A stretch of DNA of 64,000 bases from Streptomyces sp. NBC_01717 (GCF_036248255.1 NZ_CP109178.1:5146001-5210000), one strand, 5' to 3'; positions 8,631 to 18,395 are shown, numbered from the stretch's first letter. Made by a program: numbers and translations. Notes: a model not told the origin generated them from the letters alone.

Positions 8631-9027
8631 GAGGCGGCCTCCCGGGAGCGGGAGCGGCGAGGCCGGGGGCGGCGGAGGGGGAGGCGACCGGGGCGCGGTG
8701 ACGGCGGAGGCGGCCATGGTGATTCCGGTACTGGCGTTGTTCGCCCTGGCGCTTGTCTGGGCACTGATGGCCGCCTCCGCCCAGATCCGGTGTGTGGATG
8801 CGGCGAGGGCCGGTGCTCGGGCGGCGGCCCGCTCCGAACCGGAGGCGCAGGTGCTCGCGGCCGCCCGTTCGGCGGCACCCGACCGGGCTCGGGTCGATCT
8901 GGAACGGGCCGGGGAACTGTGGCGGGTACGGGTCGCTGCGCCGACACCCGGACCCGGCCCGCTGACCCTCACGCTGAGCGCGGAGGCGGCAGCGCTGGCC
9001 GAGGACACGGTGGGGGTGGTGCCGTGA
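8617..9027 (+). CDS. TadE-like pseudopilin
   Basis: A 136-residue TadE-family minor pilin: a Gly-rich N-terminal stretch, then GAVTAEAAMVIPVLALFALALVW-type hydrophobic helix with the conserved Glu, then a small extracellular domain. The ATG at 8617 lies inside the pilin gene (14-base overlap) and is the only start that keeps the pseudopilin layout. It overlaps the next gene by 4 bases (GTGA). Expected to be exported and incorporated in or anchor the pilus. Confidence 0.82.
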   Translation: MRSSERRPPGSGSGEAGGGGGGGDRGAVTAEAAMVIPVLALFALALVWALMAASAQIRCVDAARAGARAAARSEPEAQVLAAARSAAPDRARVDLERAGELWRVRVAAPTPGPGPLTLTLSAEAAALAEDTVGVVP

Positions 9028-9560
9028 CGAGGGAGGATGCCGTCTCGGGCCAGGCGGCCCGGCGGCGGATCCGGCAGCCATGGCGGGCATGGCCGGTTCG
9101 GTGGGTGCGGTGTTTCCCGGGGGCGCGGCGGTGCGGGGGAGGGGATCGGGGAGTGGCGACCGTGTGGGTGGCGATGACCACGGCCACGCTGTGTGCGGTC
9201 TTCGCGGTCGTGCTCGCGCTCGGACAAGTGGTGGTCGCCCGGCACCGGGCCGGTGGGGCGGCGGACCTGGCGGCCCTGGCAGCCGCCGACCGGGCCCTGT
9301 GGGGGACGGAGGCCGCGTGCCGGGCGGCCGAGGAGGTGGCCGGGGCTCAGGGGGCGGTGGTGGTGCGGTGTGCGATGCAGGGGGAGATCGCCGATGTGAC
9401 GGCCCGGGTGCGGTTCGGGCCGTACACGCCGACGGTCAGGTCCCGGGCGGGCCCTCCTGAGACCGTTCCGGGTCCGTCCGGCCCCCCGTGGACCGCTCCG
9501 GGACCGGGCTCGGCCCCTCCGGCTCTCCCGGCTCTTCCGGATCGGCTGGGGCGGACCTGA
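9024..9560 (+). CDS. Rv3654c/TadE-like exported protein
   Basis: A 178-residue protein of the family that accompanies helicase and Tad genes in actinobacteria. It has a basic N-terminus, GVATVWVAM followed by one hydrophobic helix (about residues 43-72), then AGGAADLAALAAAD, typical of this family, and a Pro-rich tail. Last gene of the tad operon. Its final 125 bases overlap the 3' end of the convergent helicase gene, so the Pro-rich tail and the helicase C-terminus are written on opposite strands of the same DNA. Confidence 0.75.
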   Translation: MTREDAVSGQAARRRIRQPWRAWPVRWVRCFPGARRCGGGDRGVATVWVAMTTATLCAVFAVVLALGQVVVARHRAGGAADLAALAAADRALWGTEAACRAAEEVAGAQGAVVVRCAMQGEIADVTARVRFGPYTPTVRSRAGPPETVPGPSGPPWTAPGPGSAPPALPALPDRLGRT

Positions 9561-11991
9561 GGAGTTCGCCGAGGAGGCGGACGGCGCCTCGCTTGTGCAG
9601 CGGATCGTTGCCGTTGCCGCACTTGGGGGACTGGATGCAGGACGGGCAGCCCGCCTCGCACTCGCAGGAAGCGATGGCCTGGCGGGTGGCGGTGAGCCAG
9701 CTACGGGCGGTGTGGAAGGCCCGCTCGGCGAATCCGGCACCGCCGGGGTGGCCGTCGTACACGAAGACGGTCGGCAGCAGCGTGTCCGGATGGAGCGGCA
9801 CCGAGACACCGCCGATGTCCCAGCGGTCGCAGGTGGCGAAGAGGGGCAGCATTCCGATCGACGCGTGCTCGGCGGCATGCAGCGCCCCGCCCAGGATCTC
9901 CGGATTGATGCGGGCGGCGTCCAGCTGGTCCTGGGTGACCGTCCACCACACGGCGCGGGTGCGCAGCGTGCGGGGTGGCAGGTCCAGCTTGGTCTCGCCG
10001 AGGACCTCGCCGGTGATCAGTTTGCGACGCAGGAAGGAGACGACCTGGTTGGTGACTTCTACGGAGCCGTAACAGAGCCGTCCGTCACCCCACGGGATCT
10101 CGGTGTCGGTCTCCAGGACGGCGATGGAGGTGGTGTCGCGGGCGGTTGTCGAGTACGGCGGGTCGGCCTGCTCGACCAGCGCGACCGAGTCCTCCAGATC
10201 CAGTTTCCGGACCAGATAGGTGCGGCCCTGGTGGAGGTGGACGGCTCCGTCGTGGACGGCGGTGTGTGCGGCCGATTCGTCGACTGTGCCCAGCAGCCGG
10301 CCGGTGCCCTCCTCGACGATCTGGACCGGACGGCCGCCCTCGCCACGGATGTCGGTGAGATCGGCGGCCCGCTCACGGCGGGTCCAGTGCCAGCCCGAAG
10401 CCCGCTTGCGGAGCAGTTTCGCGGCCTCCAGCTGCGGCAGCAGCTCGGGCACGGCGGGCCCGAACAGCTCGAGATCGGTCTCGGTGAGCGGAAGCTCCGC
10501 GGCCGCCGCGCACAGGTGGGGGGCGAGGACGTACGGGTTGTCCGGGTCGAGGACGGTCGACTCCACAGGCTGCTGGAACAGTGCCTCGGGGTGGTGGACG
10601 AGGAAGGTGTCCAGCGGGTCGTCGCGGGCCACCAGGATGGCCAGGGCGCCCTGCCCGGCGCGGCCGGCCCGGCCGGCCTGCTGCCACAGCGACGCCCTGG
10701 TACCGGGATAACCGGCGATGACGACGGCATCCAGGCCCGAGACATCGATGCCGAGTTCGAGGGCGGTGGTGGCGGCCAGGCCCAGCAGCCGGCCGGAGTG
10801 CAGGGCGCGCTCCAGGGCGCGGCGTTCCTCGGGGAGGTATCCCCCGCGGTAGGCGGCGACCCGGGCGGGCAGTGAGCGGTCCACCTCGGCGAGCCGCTCC
10901 TTGGCGATGACGGAGATGAGCTCGGCGCCGCGCCGGGAGCGTACGAAGGCGACGGAGCGGACGCCCTGGACGGTCAGATCGGTGAGGAGGTCGGCGGTCT
11001 CGGCGGTGGCCGTACGGCGTACGGGGGCGCCCTTCTCGCCGTGCAGCTCGGTCAGCGGTGGCTCCCACAGGGCGAAGACCATTTCGCCGCGGGGCGAGGC
11101 GTCGTCGGCGACCTCCCTGACGGGAAGACCGGTGAGACGGCCCGCGGCCACCGAGGGCTGCGCCGCGGTGGCCGAGGCGAGCAGGAAGACCGGGTCGGCT
11201 CCGTAGCGGGCGCAGAGGCGGCGGAGCCGGCGCACCACCTGGGCGACATGCGAGCCGAAGACGCCGCGGTAGGTGTGGCACTCATCGATGACGACGAAGC
11301 GCAGGGCGCGCAGGAAGGAGGACCAGCGGGGGTGGGACGGCAGAATCCCGCGGTGCAGCATGTCGGGGTTGGTCAGGACGTAGTTGGCGTACTGACGTAC
11401 CCACTCGCGTTCCTCGACCGGCGTGTCGCCGTCGTAGACCGCCGGCCTGATCCCGTTGGCGAGCGGCGCCGCAAGCTCCTTCACCGAACGCCGTTGGTCG
11501 GCGGCCAGGGCCTTGGTGGGTGCGAGATACAGGGCGGTCGCGCCGCGGCCGTTGGGGGCCTCCGAGCCGTCGAGCAGGGCGCTGAGGACCGGGGCGAGGT
11601 AGGCCAGCGACTTGCCGGAGGCGGTTCCGGTGGCGATCACGACGGATTCGCCGTCCAGGGCGTGCTCCGCAGCGGCTGCCTGATGCGCCCACGGGTGGTC
11701 GATACCGGCTTTCTGGATGGCGGTGATCACTTCTGGTCGGATGCGATCCGGCCAGATGGCATGGGTTCCCGTACGCGGGGGCAAGTGCTCCGTATGAGTG
11801 ATGCGCGCGGACCGGCCCGCCCCTGCGGCGAGCCGGTGGAGGATCATTGCCGGAGAGGGGCGGGAGTCCCCGCTCACGGGTGGTCGACTGGGGTGGTGAT
11901 TCTTGGCCATCAGCACCGAGTGTGTCACCGCCGTGACGGACAATGGTCCCAAGGCGTCGTGCATGGCTGCTGGTAAGTGATTGAATGCCAT
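9436..11991 (-). CDS. MrfA/Hrq1-type DEAD/DEAH helicase with C-terminal Zn domain
   Basis: Large ATP-dependent helicase of the YprA/MrfA/Hrq1 family, which unwinds DNA and in Bacillus repairs mitomycin lesions. Visible: GTASGKS (Walker A), DECH as DEAH-box variant, SATAAQ (motif III), RAGRAGQ (motif VI), and a C-terminal Cys cluster CECEAGCPSC..C of the DUF1998-type zinc domain. I chose ATG 11991 (851 residues); ATG 11910 (824 residues) also fits. The open frame runs on upstream to 13287 only because it is antisense to bldG and its partner. It is convergent with the tad operon and divergent from bldG. Confidence 0.88.
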   Translation of the reverse strand: MAFNHLPAAMHDALGPLSVTAVTHSVLMAKNHHPSRPPVSGDSRPSPAMILHRLAAGAGRSARITHTEHLPPRTGTHAIWPDRIRPEVITAIQKAGIDHPWAHQAAAAEHALDGESVVIATGTASGKSLAYLAPVLSALLDGSEAPNGRGATALYLAPTKALAADQRRSVKELAAPLANGIRPAVYDGDTPVEEREWVRQYANYVLTNPDMLHRGILPSHPRWSSFLRALRFVVIDECHTYRGVFGSHVAQVVRRLRRLCARYGADPVFLLASATAAQPSVAAGRLTGLPVREVADDASPRGEMVFALWEPPLTELHGEKGAPVRRTATAETADLLTDLTVQGVRSVAFVRSRRGAELISVIAKERLAEVDRSLPARVAAYRGGYLPEERRALERALHSGRLLGLAATTALELGIDVSGLDAVVIAGYPGTRASLWQQAGRAGRAGQGALAILVARDDPLDTFLVHHPEALFQQPVESTVLDPDNPYVLAPHLCAAAAELPLTETDLELFGPAVPELLPQLEAAKLLRKRASGWHWTRRERAADLTDIRGEGGRPVQIVEEGTGRLLGTVDESAAHTAVHDGAVHLHQGRTYLVRKLDLEDSVALVEQADPPYSTTARDTTSIAVLETDTEIPWGDGRLCYGSVEVTNQVVSFLRRKLITGEVLGETKLDLPPRTLRTRAVWWTVTQDQLDAARINPEILGGALHAAEHASIGMLPLFATCDRWDIGGVSVPLHPDTLLPTVFVYDGHPGGAGFAERAFHTARSWLTATRQAIASCECEAGCPSCIQSPKCGNGNDPLHKRGAVRLLGELLRSAPADPEEPGEPEGPSPVPERSTGGRTDPERSQEGPPGT

Positions 11992-12069
11992 CGCGGCTGG
12001 CGATCCGTCCCCTGGCTCCGTCGGGGAGACCGAGGGGCGACCGCTCGATAGCAAGGTGCTGGAGGATCC

Positions 12070-12423
12070 GTGGACCTGTCCTTGTCGACTCGCAATGTGT
12101 CCGGCCCTGGTGGCGACCGTACGGTCGTCGAGGTCGGTGGCGAGATTGATGTGTATACCGCGCCCAAGCTGCGCGAGCAGTTGGTCGAGTTGGTGAATGA
12201 CGGCAGCTACCACCTGGTTGTCGACATGGAAGGTGTCGACTTTCTCGACTCCACCGGCCTCGGCGTGCTTGTGGGCGGCCTGAAGCGTGTCCGGGCCCAT
12301 GAGGGCTCGCTGCGCCTGGTCTGCAACCAGGAGCGCATTCTCAAGATCTTCCGGATCACAGGTCTGACCAAGGTGTTTCCGATTCACACCACGGTCGACG
12401 AGGCTGTCGCGGCCACCGACTGA
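12070..12423 (+). CDS. bldG: Anti-anti-sigma factor BldG
   Basis: STAS-domain protein that binds anti-sigma factors and is needed for morphological differentiation and antibiotic production in Streptomyces. The phosphorylation motif is FLDSTGLGV with Ser61 the expected target. The sequence fits BldG closely, but the N-terminal loop is about four residues longer (SGPGG region, residues 11-15), giving 117 residues instead of the 113 I recall for S. coelicolor. GGAGGA lies 4 bases before the GTG at 12070. The anti-sigma gene is 260 bases downstream on the same strand; as known for the family, ApgA/RsbW-type kinase and BldG form a partner switch. Confidence 0.95.
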   Translation: MDLSLSTRNVSGPGGDRTVVEVGGEIDVYTAPKLREQLVELVNDGSYHLVVDMEGVDFLDSTGLGVLVGGLKRVRAHEGSLRLVCNQERILKIFRITGLTKVFPIHTTVDEAVAATD

Positions 12424-12681
12424 GGTCGGTCCGCGGCCGGATCGGCGAAGGCCGGTCCGGCAGGCAGCCCGTTCGGCGGACAGGCGGTCCATTGGGTCGT
12501 CGGTCCGCCGGGCCGGGCCGTCGGCTGCTGGTGGCCGGTGGTCGGACCGGTGTGTCGGCGGCAAGCTGTCGGCTGCTGGTCGGCCGGTGGCTCCGTCGGC
12601 TTCCGGAGGAAGAGAGCAGGGGTACCGGGCGGGCACGCCCGGGCCCTTGATATGCACGCCCGTACGTCTGAGGGGGATCGC

Positions 12682-13155
12682 ATGGCCACCGTTGAACTCC
12701 GCTTCAGCGCCCAGCCTGAACACGTCAGAACGGCCCGCCTCGTGGCGGCCGCAGTGGCGCGCCGGGCCGGGGTCGACGAGGCTGCGCTCGACGAGGTCAG
12801 ACTCGCCGTCGGTGAGGCCTGCAGCCGCGCTGTCGGACTGCACCGCAGCCATGGCATCACGGCTCCGATCAAGGTCGTCCTGACCGAGGAGGAGAAGTCC
12901 TTCTCCATCGAGGTCGGCGACGAGGTGCCCGGCCCGGGCAGCGAAGCCGGGTCCGCAACGGCGTCCGGGACACCCGGCGCCACGCCCGGTGGAGGGCTCG
13001 ATGTGCCGGAAACCGAGGTTGACGCGGACGGCGAGGACGAGATGGGTCTCGCGGTCATCAGCGGCCTCGTCGATGATGTGGAAGTCAGATCGGCGGCCGA
13101 CGGCGGAGTGATCCGGATGAGCTGGCCGAAGACGCCCGCACCTCTGGCCCCCTGA
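12682..13155 (+). CDS. Anti-sigma factor, RsbW-type ATPase (ApgA-like)
   Basis: HATPase_c serine kinase-like anti-sigma factor, the gene known to follow bldG in Streptomyces. Visible: N-terminal RTARLVAAAVARRAG helix, DEVRLAVGEACSRAV (N box), and DEMGLAVISGLVDDVEV near the C-terminus (G box). Between them is a Gly/Ser/Ala/Pro-rich insert (residues about 87-110). ATG 12682 is preceded by GAGGGGGA at good spacing; an in-frame ATG at 12652 is less likely. It should bind and phosphorylate BldG and sequester a sigma factor. A T-tailed terminator follows (13218-13242). Confidence 0.88.
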   Translation: MATVELRFSAQPEHVRTARLVAAAVARRAGVDEAALDEVRLAVGEACSRAVGLHRSHGITAPIKVVLTEEEKSFSIEVGDEVPGPGSEAGSATASGTPGATPGGGLDVPETEVDADGEDEMGLAVISGLVDDVEVRSAADGGVIRMSWPKTPAPLAP

Positions 13156-13217
13156 GGCGCCGCAGGCGCGACGGCCGGTCGGCTCGTCCCGGCGCGCAAC
13201 GCTTGATCCGTTCTTCG

Positions 13218-13242
13218 AGGCCCTGCTGAGCAGGGCCTTTTT
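13218..13242 (+). terminator. Rho-independent terminator after bldG operon
   Basis: AGGCCCTGCT and its complement (13218-13227, 13229-13238) with a minimal loop, followed by TTTTT. It separates the bldG/anti-sigma pair from hppA. One of few T-tailed terminators in the window. Confidence 0.85.
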
Positions 13243-13430
13243 CATTTGTTCTTGATCAATGATCAACGGAAAATGTGTCTGCCCCATTACTGCATTCGGC
13301 TCAATCCGAGAATGCGATCATTTGCCGATCTGGTGTAGAAGGTCAATTACATTTACCGCGCACTGTTTTGATCAGGTTCCGCTCCCTACAATCCGTCCAC
13401 GTCTTGAGCGCTGAGCGTCGAGGAGGACGT

Positions 13431-15890
13431 ATGGCGGGGTTCTTCAACACACCACTGGCAGAACTGCCCGAAGTTTCCGCACTTTCCGACCGGCCCACCT
13501 CACTCGCGGCCGCGGTGCTGACCGATGACAACCGCGTCATCGTGATCGTCGTCGCCGCCGTGGCCGTCGCCGCACTGATCGTTGCCAGGCTGCTGGTACG
13601 CCAGGTGCTGGCGGCCGGTGAGGGCACCGACCGCATGAAGGAGATCGCGGCAGCCGTCCAGGAAGGCGCGAATGCCTATCTGGCCCGGCAGCTGCGGACC
13701 GTCGGCGTCTTTGCCGTCGTGGTCTTCTTCCTGCTCCTGCTGCTGCCGGCCGACAACTGGTCGCAGCGTGCGGGCCGTTCAGTGTTCTTCCTGGTGGGTG
13801 CGCTTTTCTCGGCAGCCACCGGATACATCGGCATGCGTCTTGCCGTACGCAGCAATGTGCGAGTGGCTGCCGCGGCCCGTGAGGCGACGCCCGCTGAGGG
13901 TGAACCGGAAAAAGATCTCACCGCCGTGTCGCACCGGGCGATGAAGATTGCTTTCCGTACGGGCGGCGTAGTCGGCATGATCACGGTGGGGCTCGGGCTG
14001 CTCGGTGCCTCCTGCGTGGTCCTCGTCTATGCCGCCGACGCGCCCAAGGTCCTGGAGGGCTTCGGTCTCGGTGCCGCGCTGATCGCCATGTTCATGAGGG
14101 TCGGCGGCGGCATCTTCACCAAGGCCGCCGACGTCGGTGCCGACCTCGTCGGCAAGGTCGAGCAGGGCATCCCGGAGGACGACCCGCGTAACGCCGCCAC
14201 CATCGCCGACAACGTGGGCGACAACGTCGGCGACTGCGCGGGCATGGCGGCCGACCTCTTCGAGTCGTACGCCGTGACCCTCGTCGCCGCGCTGATCCTC
14301 GGTAAGGCCGCCTTCGGCGACGCCGGGCTGGCCTTCCCGCTGATCGTGCCGGCGATCGGCGTGATCACCGCCATGATCGGGATCTTCGCGGTCGCCCCGC
14401 GGCGCGCCGACCGCAGCGGGATGACCGCCATCAACCGTGGCTTCTTCATCTCCGCGGTGATCTCGCTCGTCCTGGTGGCGGTGGGCGTCTTCCTCTATCT
14501 GCCGTCCTCGTACGCCGATCTGGACGGCGTCACCGACCGCGCCATCACCTCGCACGGCGGCGACCCGCGGATCTTCGCCTTGGTCGCCGTTGCCATCGGC
14601 ATCGTGCTGGCCGCGCTGATTCAGCAGCTCACCGGCTACTTCACCGAGACCAACCGGCGCCCCGTCCGGGACATCGGCAAGTCCTCGCTGACCGGCCCGG
14701 CGACCGTTGTGCTCGCCGGGATCTCCATCGGTCTGGAGTCCGCCGTCTACACCGCGCTGCTGATCGGCCTCGGTGTCTACGGGGCGTTCCTGCTCGGCGG
14801 TACGTCGATCATGCTGGCGCTGTTCGCGGTGGCCCTCGCCGGGACCGGGCTGCTCACCACCGTCGGGGTGATCGTGGCCATGGACACCTTCGGTCCGGTC
14901 TCCGACAACGCCCAGGGCATCGCCGAGATGTCCGGTGATGTCACCGGCGCCGGTGCCCAGGTCCTCACCGACCTGGACGCCGTCGGCAACACCACCAAGG
15001 CGATCACCAAGGGCATCGCCATCGCCACCGCCGTTCTCGCGGCGTCGGCGCTGTTCGGCTCGTACCGCGACGCCATCGCCACGGCGGTCGACGACGTCGG
15101 GGCCAGCGCCGGAGCGATGGGGCTGAGCCTCGACATCTCGCAGCCCAACAACCTGGTGGGGCTGATCCTCGGCGCTGCGGTCGTCTTCCTCTTCTCCGGT
15201 CTGGCCATCAACGCGGTGTCCCGGTCCGCCGGGGCCGTGGTCTACGAGGTGCGGCGGCAGTTCCGCGAGCACCCCGGGATCATGAACTACACCGAGAAGC
15301 CCGAGTACGGACGCGTCGTCGACATCTGCACCAAGGACGCACTGCGGGAGCTCGCCACGCCCGGACTGCTCGCGGTGCTCGCACCGATCGCGGTCGGCTT
15401 CACCCTCGGCGTCGGGGCACTCGGTTCGTATCTCGCGGGCGCGATCGGCACCGGGACGCTGATGGCGGTCTTCCTCGCCAACTCCGGAGGCGCCTGGGAC
15501 AACGCCAAGAAGCTGGTGGAAGACGGTCATTACGGCGGCAAGGGCAGCGATGCCCACGCCGCGACGGTGATCGGCGACACGGTCGGCGACCCGTTCAAGG
15601 ACACGGCGGGACCGGCGATCAACCCGCTGCTCAAGGTGATGAACCTGGTGGCGCTGCTCATCGCCCCCGCGGTGGTGCAGTTCAGCTACGGGGCGGACGC
15701 GAGCGCGGGTGTGCGGACGGTGGTGGCGGTGCTCGCCATCGCGGTCATCGTCGGCGCGGTCTATGTCTCCAAGCGGCGTGGGATCGCCGTGGGCGAGGAG
15801 GGTGACTCCGGCGGCGGCGACGACGACGGCGACGACGACGAGGACGGCGGCAGGACCGCCGAGACGACCGATCCGGCGGCCGTTTCATGA
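13431..15890 (+). CDS. hppA: Membrane H+-translocating pyrophosphatase
   Basis: Integral membrane pyrophosphatase that couples PPi hydrolysis to proton pumping. About 16 membrane segments; the substrate site is visible as DVGADLVGKVEQGIPEDDPRN and DNVGDNVGDCAGMAADLFESY, and the C-terminal motif as DTVGDPFKDTAGPA. The 819-residue length and a C-terminal Asp/Gly/Glu-rich cytoplasmic tail are usual for Streptomyces. GAGGAGGAC precedes ATG 13431. Single gene with a terminator on each side. A 592-codon open frame on the opposite strand is a codon-bias shadow. Confidence 0.95.
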   Translation: MAGFFNTPLAELPEVSALSDRPTSLAAAVLTDDNRVIVIVVAAVAVAALIVARLLVRQVLAAGEGTDRMKEIAAAVQEGANAYLARQLRTVGVFAVVVFFLLLLLPADNWSQRAGRSVFFLVGALFSAATGYIGMRLAVRSNVRVAAAAREATPAEGEPEKDLTAVSHRAMKIAFRTGGVVGMITVGLGLLGASCVVLVYAADAPKVLEGFGLGAALIAMFMRVGGGIFTKAADVGADLVGKVEQGIPEDDPRNAATIADNVGDNVGDCAGMAADLFESYAVTLVAALILGKAAFGDAGLAFPLIVPAIGVITAMIGIFAVAPRRADRSGMTAINRGFFISAVISLVLVAVGVFLYLPSSYADLDGVTDRAITSHGGDPRIFALVAVAIGIVLAALIQQLTGYFTETNRRPVRDIGKSSLTGPATVVLAGISIGLESAVYTALLIGLGVYGAFLLGGTSIMLALFAVALAGTGLLTTVGVIVAMDTFGPVSDNAQGIAEMSGDVTGAGAQVLTDLDAVGNTTKAITKGIAIATAVLAASALFGSYRDAIATAVDDVGASAGAMGLSLDISQPNNLVGLILGAAVVFLFSGLAINAVSRSAGAVVYEVRRQFREHPGIMNYTEKPEYGRVVDICTKDALRELATPGLLAVLAPIAVGFTLGVGALGSYLAGAIGTGTLMAVFLANSGGAWDNAKKLVEDGHYGGKGSDAHAATVIGDTVGDPFKDTAGPAINPLLKVMNLVALLIAPAVVQFSYGADASAGVRTVVAVLAIAVIVGAVYVSKRRGIAVGEEGDSGGGDDDGDDDEDGGRTAETTDPAAVS

Positions 15891-15974
15891 GGCGGGCGCC
15901 GGGAACGGCGCGGCAGCCCGCAGGAAGCGGCTGATCGCCGGCTGGTCAGCCCACCGGCGGCAGTCGGCCGAAGG

Positions 15975-16022
15975 ATGAAGGGGCGTGCGGCACATCATCT
16001 GATGTGCCGCACGCCCCTTCAT
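15975..16022 (+). terminator. Strong terminator after hppA
   Basis: Perfect 23-bp stem (15975-15997 and 16000-16022) with a 2-base apex, the longest perfect hairpin I found in the window, 85 bases after hppA. A short TTTG stretch follows. Confidence 0.85.
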
Positions 16023-16198
16023 TTGTTCGAAGCGTTCGTCTGTTCGGCTTGTTCACCCGTCCGCGTAGGAGTGGTATCTCCCTCATTTCCCTTGGTGCAA
16101 ATGGCTGCAAAAGGTCACCCACTGGACGCCCGGCACCCGGATGGAGGCCTTCCGGCGTGTAAGTTCCGGGGCCGAGAGCCTTGGAAGGGACCGATCCG

Positions 16199-16804
16199 GT
16201 GAACAAGAAGCTTGCAGCCGCACTGTCCGGCGGTGCGGTACTCGTACTTGCGCTGTCGGGCTGCAGCGACGACAGCAGCAGCGACGACAAGGTCAACGAC
16301 TGGGCCAAGAAGGTCTGCGACCAGGTCAAGCCCCAGCTGCAGAAGATCGCGAACGCCAACGCCGCCATCCAGCAGCAGACCGCCGACAACAGCAAGCCCG
16401 CCGACGTCCAGGAGACGGACTCGGCCGCCTTCCAGCAGATCTCGCAGGCGTACAAGGCCCTGGGCGCAGCGGTGGAATCGGCGGGCGCGCCGCCGGTCGA
16501 CGGCGGCGAGGCCACGCAGAAGGAGGCCGTGAAGGAGCTCAACGCCTCCTCGGTGGCGTACGCGAACCTGCAGAAGAAGGTCGACGAGCTCAACACGAAG
16601 GACCAGGCGAAGTTTGCCGACGGTCTGAAGGGCATCGCCGACGAGCTGAACAAGATCAGCAACAACGGTGACGAGGCGCTGCGGAAGCTCCAGTCCGGCG
16701 AGGTCGGCACCGCCATGGCCAAGCAGCCCGGCTGCCAGAAGCCGAAGGCTTCGGTCGCGCCGACCGCTCCCGCGCCGTCCGCCTCGCCCAGCAAGAAGTC
16801 GTAA
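16199..16804 (+). CDS. Small exported lipoprotein
   Basis: A 201-residue secreted lipoprotein of unknown function. The signal peptide is a basic MNKK start, a hydrophobic core and the lipobox LSGC (Cys at about residue 22), followed by a Ser/Asp-rich linker. The rest is largely helical and rich in Lys, Gln and Ala with no recognised domain; the C-terminus is a Pro/Ala/Ser tail. GTG 16199 has GGAAGGGA 8 bases upstream. Monocistronic: hppA terminator lies before it, and the methyltransferase after it has its own promoter-like sequence. Confidence 0.8.
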   Translation: MNKKLAAALSGGAVLVLALSGCSDDSSSDDKVNDWAKKVCDQVKPQLQKIANANAAIQQQTADNSKPADVQETDSAAFQQISQAYKALGAAVESAGAPPVDGGEATQKEAVKELNASSVAYANLQKKVDELNTKDQAKFADGLKGIADELNKISNNGDEALRKLQSGEVGTAMAKQPGCQKPKASVAPTAPAPSASPSKKS

Positions 16805-16886
16805 CCGGCAGCCGTACGACCGGCCCGGCGGCCCAGGTGGCTGCCGGGCCGGTGCCGTTGTCGGCGGGAGCGGCCACAATGGGCGG

Positions 16887-18395
16887 GTGAGTACGACCAG
16901 CCTCCCCGCGTCCGACCGTTCGCCCCGGCTCCGCGAAGCCCTGCTTGCCGCCGCCTTCACCGCCGACGGGCTCCTCGACCTGCTCGGCGCGCCCGCCTAT
17001 GCCGCGCTCGCCCGCAGCGAGACGGTTCCGGCGCTCCGCGCCACCCGGGGTGACGCCCCGCTCGACACGCTGGTGCGGCTCTTCCTGCTTCAGCGCCCCG
17101 TTCCGTACGAGCGGGCCCGGGCCGCGCTCCCGCTGGCCGAGTGCATCGAGGACGGCTGGGTGGTTCAGGAGGACGACGAGGTACGGGCCACCGTCGATGT
17201 GCGGCCGTACAGCGGGCCCGAGGACCAGGACTGGTTCATCGTCTCCGACCTGGGCTGTGCCGTCGGCGGCGCGGGTGGCATCGGTTCGCACGAGGAGGGG
17301 GTGGTCCTGGGGGTCGGCGGGGCGTCCACCACGCTCGCCGGAATCACCGTGCGCAAGCCGGTCGCATCCGCGCTCGACCTCGGTACGGGCTCCGGCATCC
17401 AGGCGCTGCACGCCTCGCAGCACGCCACCCGGGTCACGGCCACGGACCTCAACCCCCGAGCCCTCGTCTTCACCCGGTTGACGCTCGCCCTGTCCGGTGC
17501 CACCCCGGCCGACCTGCGCGAGGGTTCCCTCTTCGAGCCGGTCGGCACCGAGACGTACGACCTGATCGTCTCCAACCCGCCGTTCGTCATCTCGCCCGGC
17601 GCCCGCCTCACGTACCGCGACGGCGGCATGGGCGGCGACGAGCTGTGCCGGACGCTGGTGCAGCAGGCCGGCGACCGGCTGAACGAAGGGGGTTACGCAC
17701 ACTTCCTCGCCAACTGGCAGCACGTCGACGGCGAGGAGTGGCAGGACCGGCTGCGTTCCTGGGTGCCGCGCGGCTGCGACGCCTGGATCGTCCAGCGGGA
17801 GATGCAGGACATCACGCAGTACGCGGAGCTGTGGCTGCGCGACAGCGGCGACCACCGTACGGACCCCGCGCAGTACGCCGCGCGGTACGACGCCTGGCTC
17901 GACGAGTTCGAGGCCCGCAAGACGAAGGGTGTCGGCTTCGGCTGGATCACGCTGCGGAAGTCGCGATCGTCCGCGGAGGACCCGTCGATCGTGATCGAGG
18001 AGTGGCCGCATCCGGTGGAGCAGCCGCTCGGCGAGGCGGTGGAGGCCCACTTCGCGCTACAGGACTACCTGCGGACCCACGACGACGCGGCTCTCCTCGC
18101 CGATCACTTCACGCTGGCGCCGGAGGTGATGCAGGAGCAGGTCGGGCTGCCCGGCGCGGAGGACCCCGAGCATGTGGTGCTGCGTCAGAACCGCGGCATG
18201 CGGCGCGCGACGAAGGTCGACGCGGTCGGCGCGGGTTTCGCGGGCGTCTGTGACGGGACGCTGCCCGCGGGCCGGATCCTCGACGCGATCGCCCAGTTGA
18301 TGAACGAGGACCCGGTGCTGCTGCGCGACCGCACTCCGCAGGCGATCCGGCTGCTGGTGGGGGAAGGGTTCCTGGAACCGGCGGGGCAGGCCTGA
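16887..18395 (+). CDS. Class I SAM methyltransferase (N5-glutamine/rRNA-type, NPPF)
   Basis: S-adenosylmethionine-dependent methyltransferase with an N-terminal winged-helix-like region of about 150 residues, the SAM motif DLGTGSGIQAL near residue 161, the acidic ATDLNPRA strand and the catalytic NPPF at about residue 230, typical of enzymes acting on amide or exocyclic amino nitrogens. A C-terminal extension of about 180 residues is of unknown role. The target (protein glutamine or rRNA) cannot be told from sequence. CACAAT seven bases before GTG 16887 suggests a leaderless transcript. 60 bases before the ArsR-type gene. Confidence 0.82.
   Translation: MSTTSLPASDRSPRLREALLAAAFTADGLLDLLGAPAYAALARSETVPALRATRGDAPLDTLVRLFLLQRPVPYERARAALPLAECIEDGWVVQEDDEVRATVDVRPYSGPEDQDWFIVSDLGCAVGGAGGIGSHEEGVVLGVGGASTTLAGITVRKPVASALDLGTGSGIQALHASQHATRVTATDLNPRALVFTRLTLALSGATPADLREGSLFEPVGTETYDLIVSNPPFVISPGARLTYRDGGMGGDELCRTLVQQAGDRLNEGGYAHFLANWQHVDGEEWQDRLRSWVPRGCDAWIVQREMQDITQYAELWLRDSGDHRTDPAQYAARYDAWLDEFEARKTKGVGFGWITLRKSRSSAEDPSIVIEEWPHPVEQPLGEAVEAHFALQDYLRTHDDAALLADHFTLAPEVMQEQVGLPGAEDPEHVVLRQNRGMRRATKVDAVGAGFAGVCDGTLPAGRILDAIAQLMNEDPVLLRDRTPQAIRLLVGEGFLEPAGQA

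Noticed and set aside
11992..13287. Extension of the helicase frame far upstream to 13287 (1283 codons)
   Set aside because: It is antisense to bldG and the anti-sigma gene and lacks helicase similarity before residue 1 of the chosen start. High GC leaves such frames open.
13779..15557. 592-codon open frame opposite hppA
   Set aside because: Composition rich in Asp, Gly, Arg and His, no domain, fully inside a well-supported gene; a codon-bias shadow.
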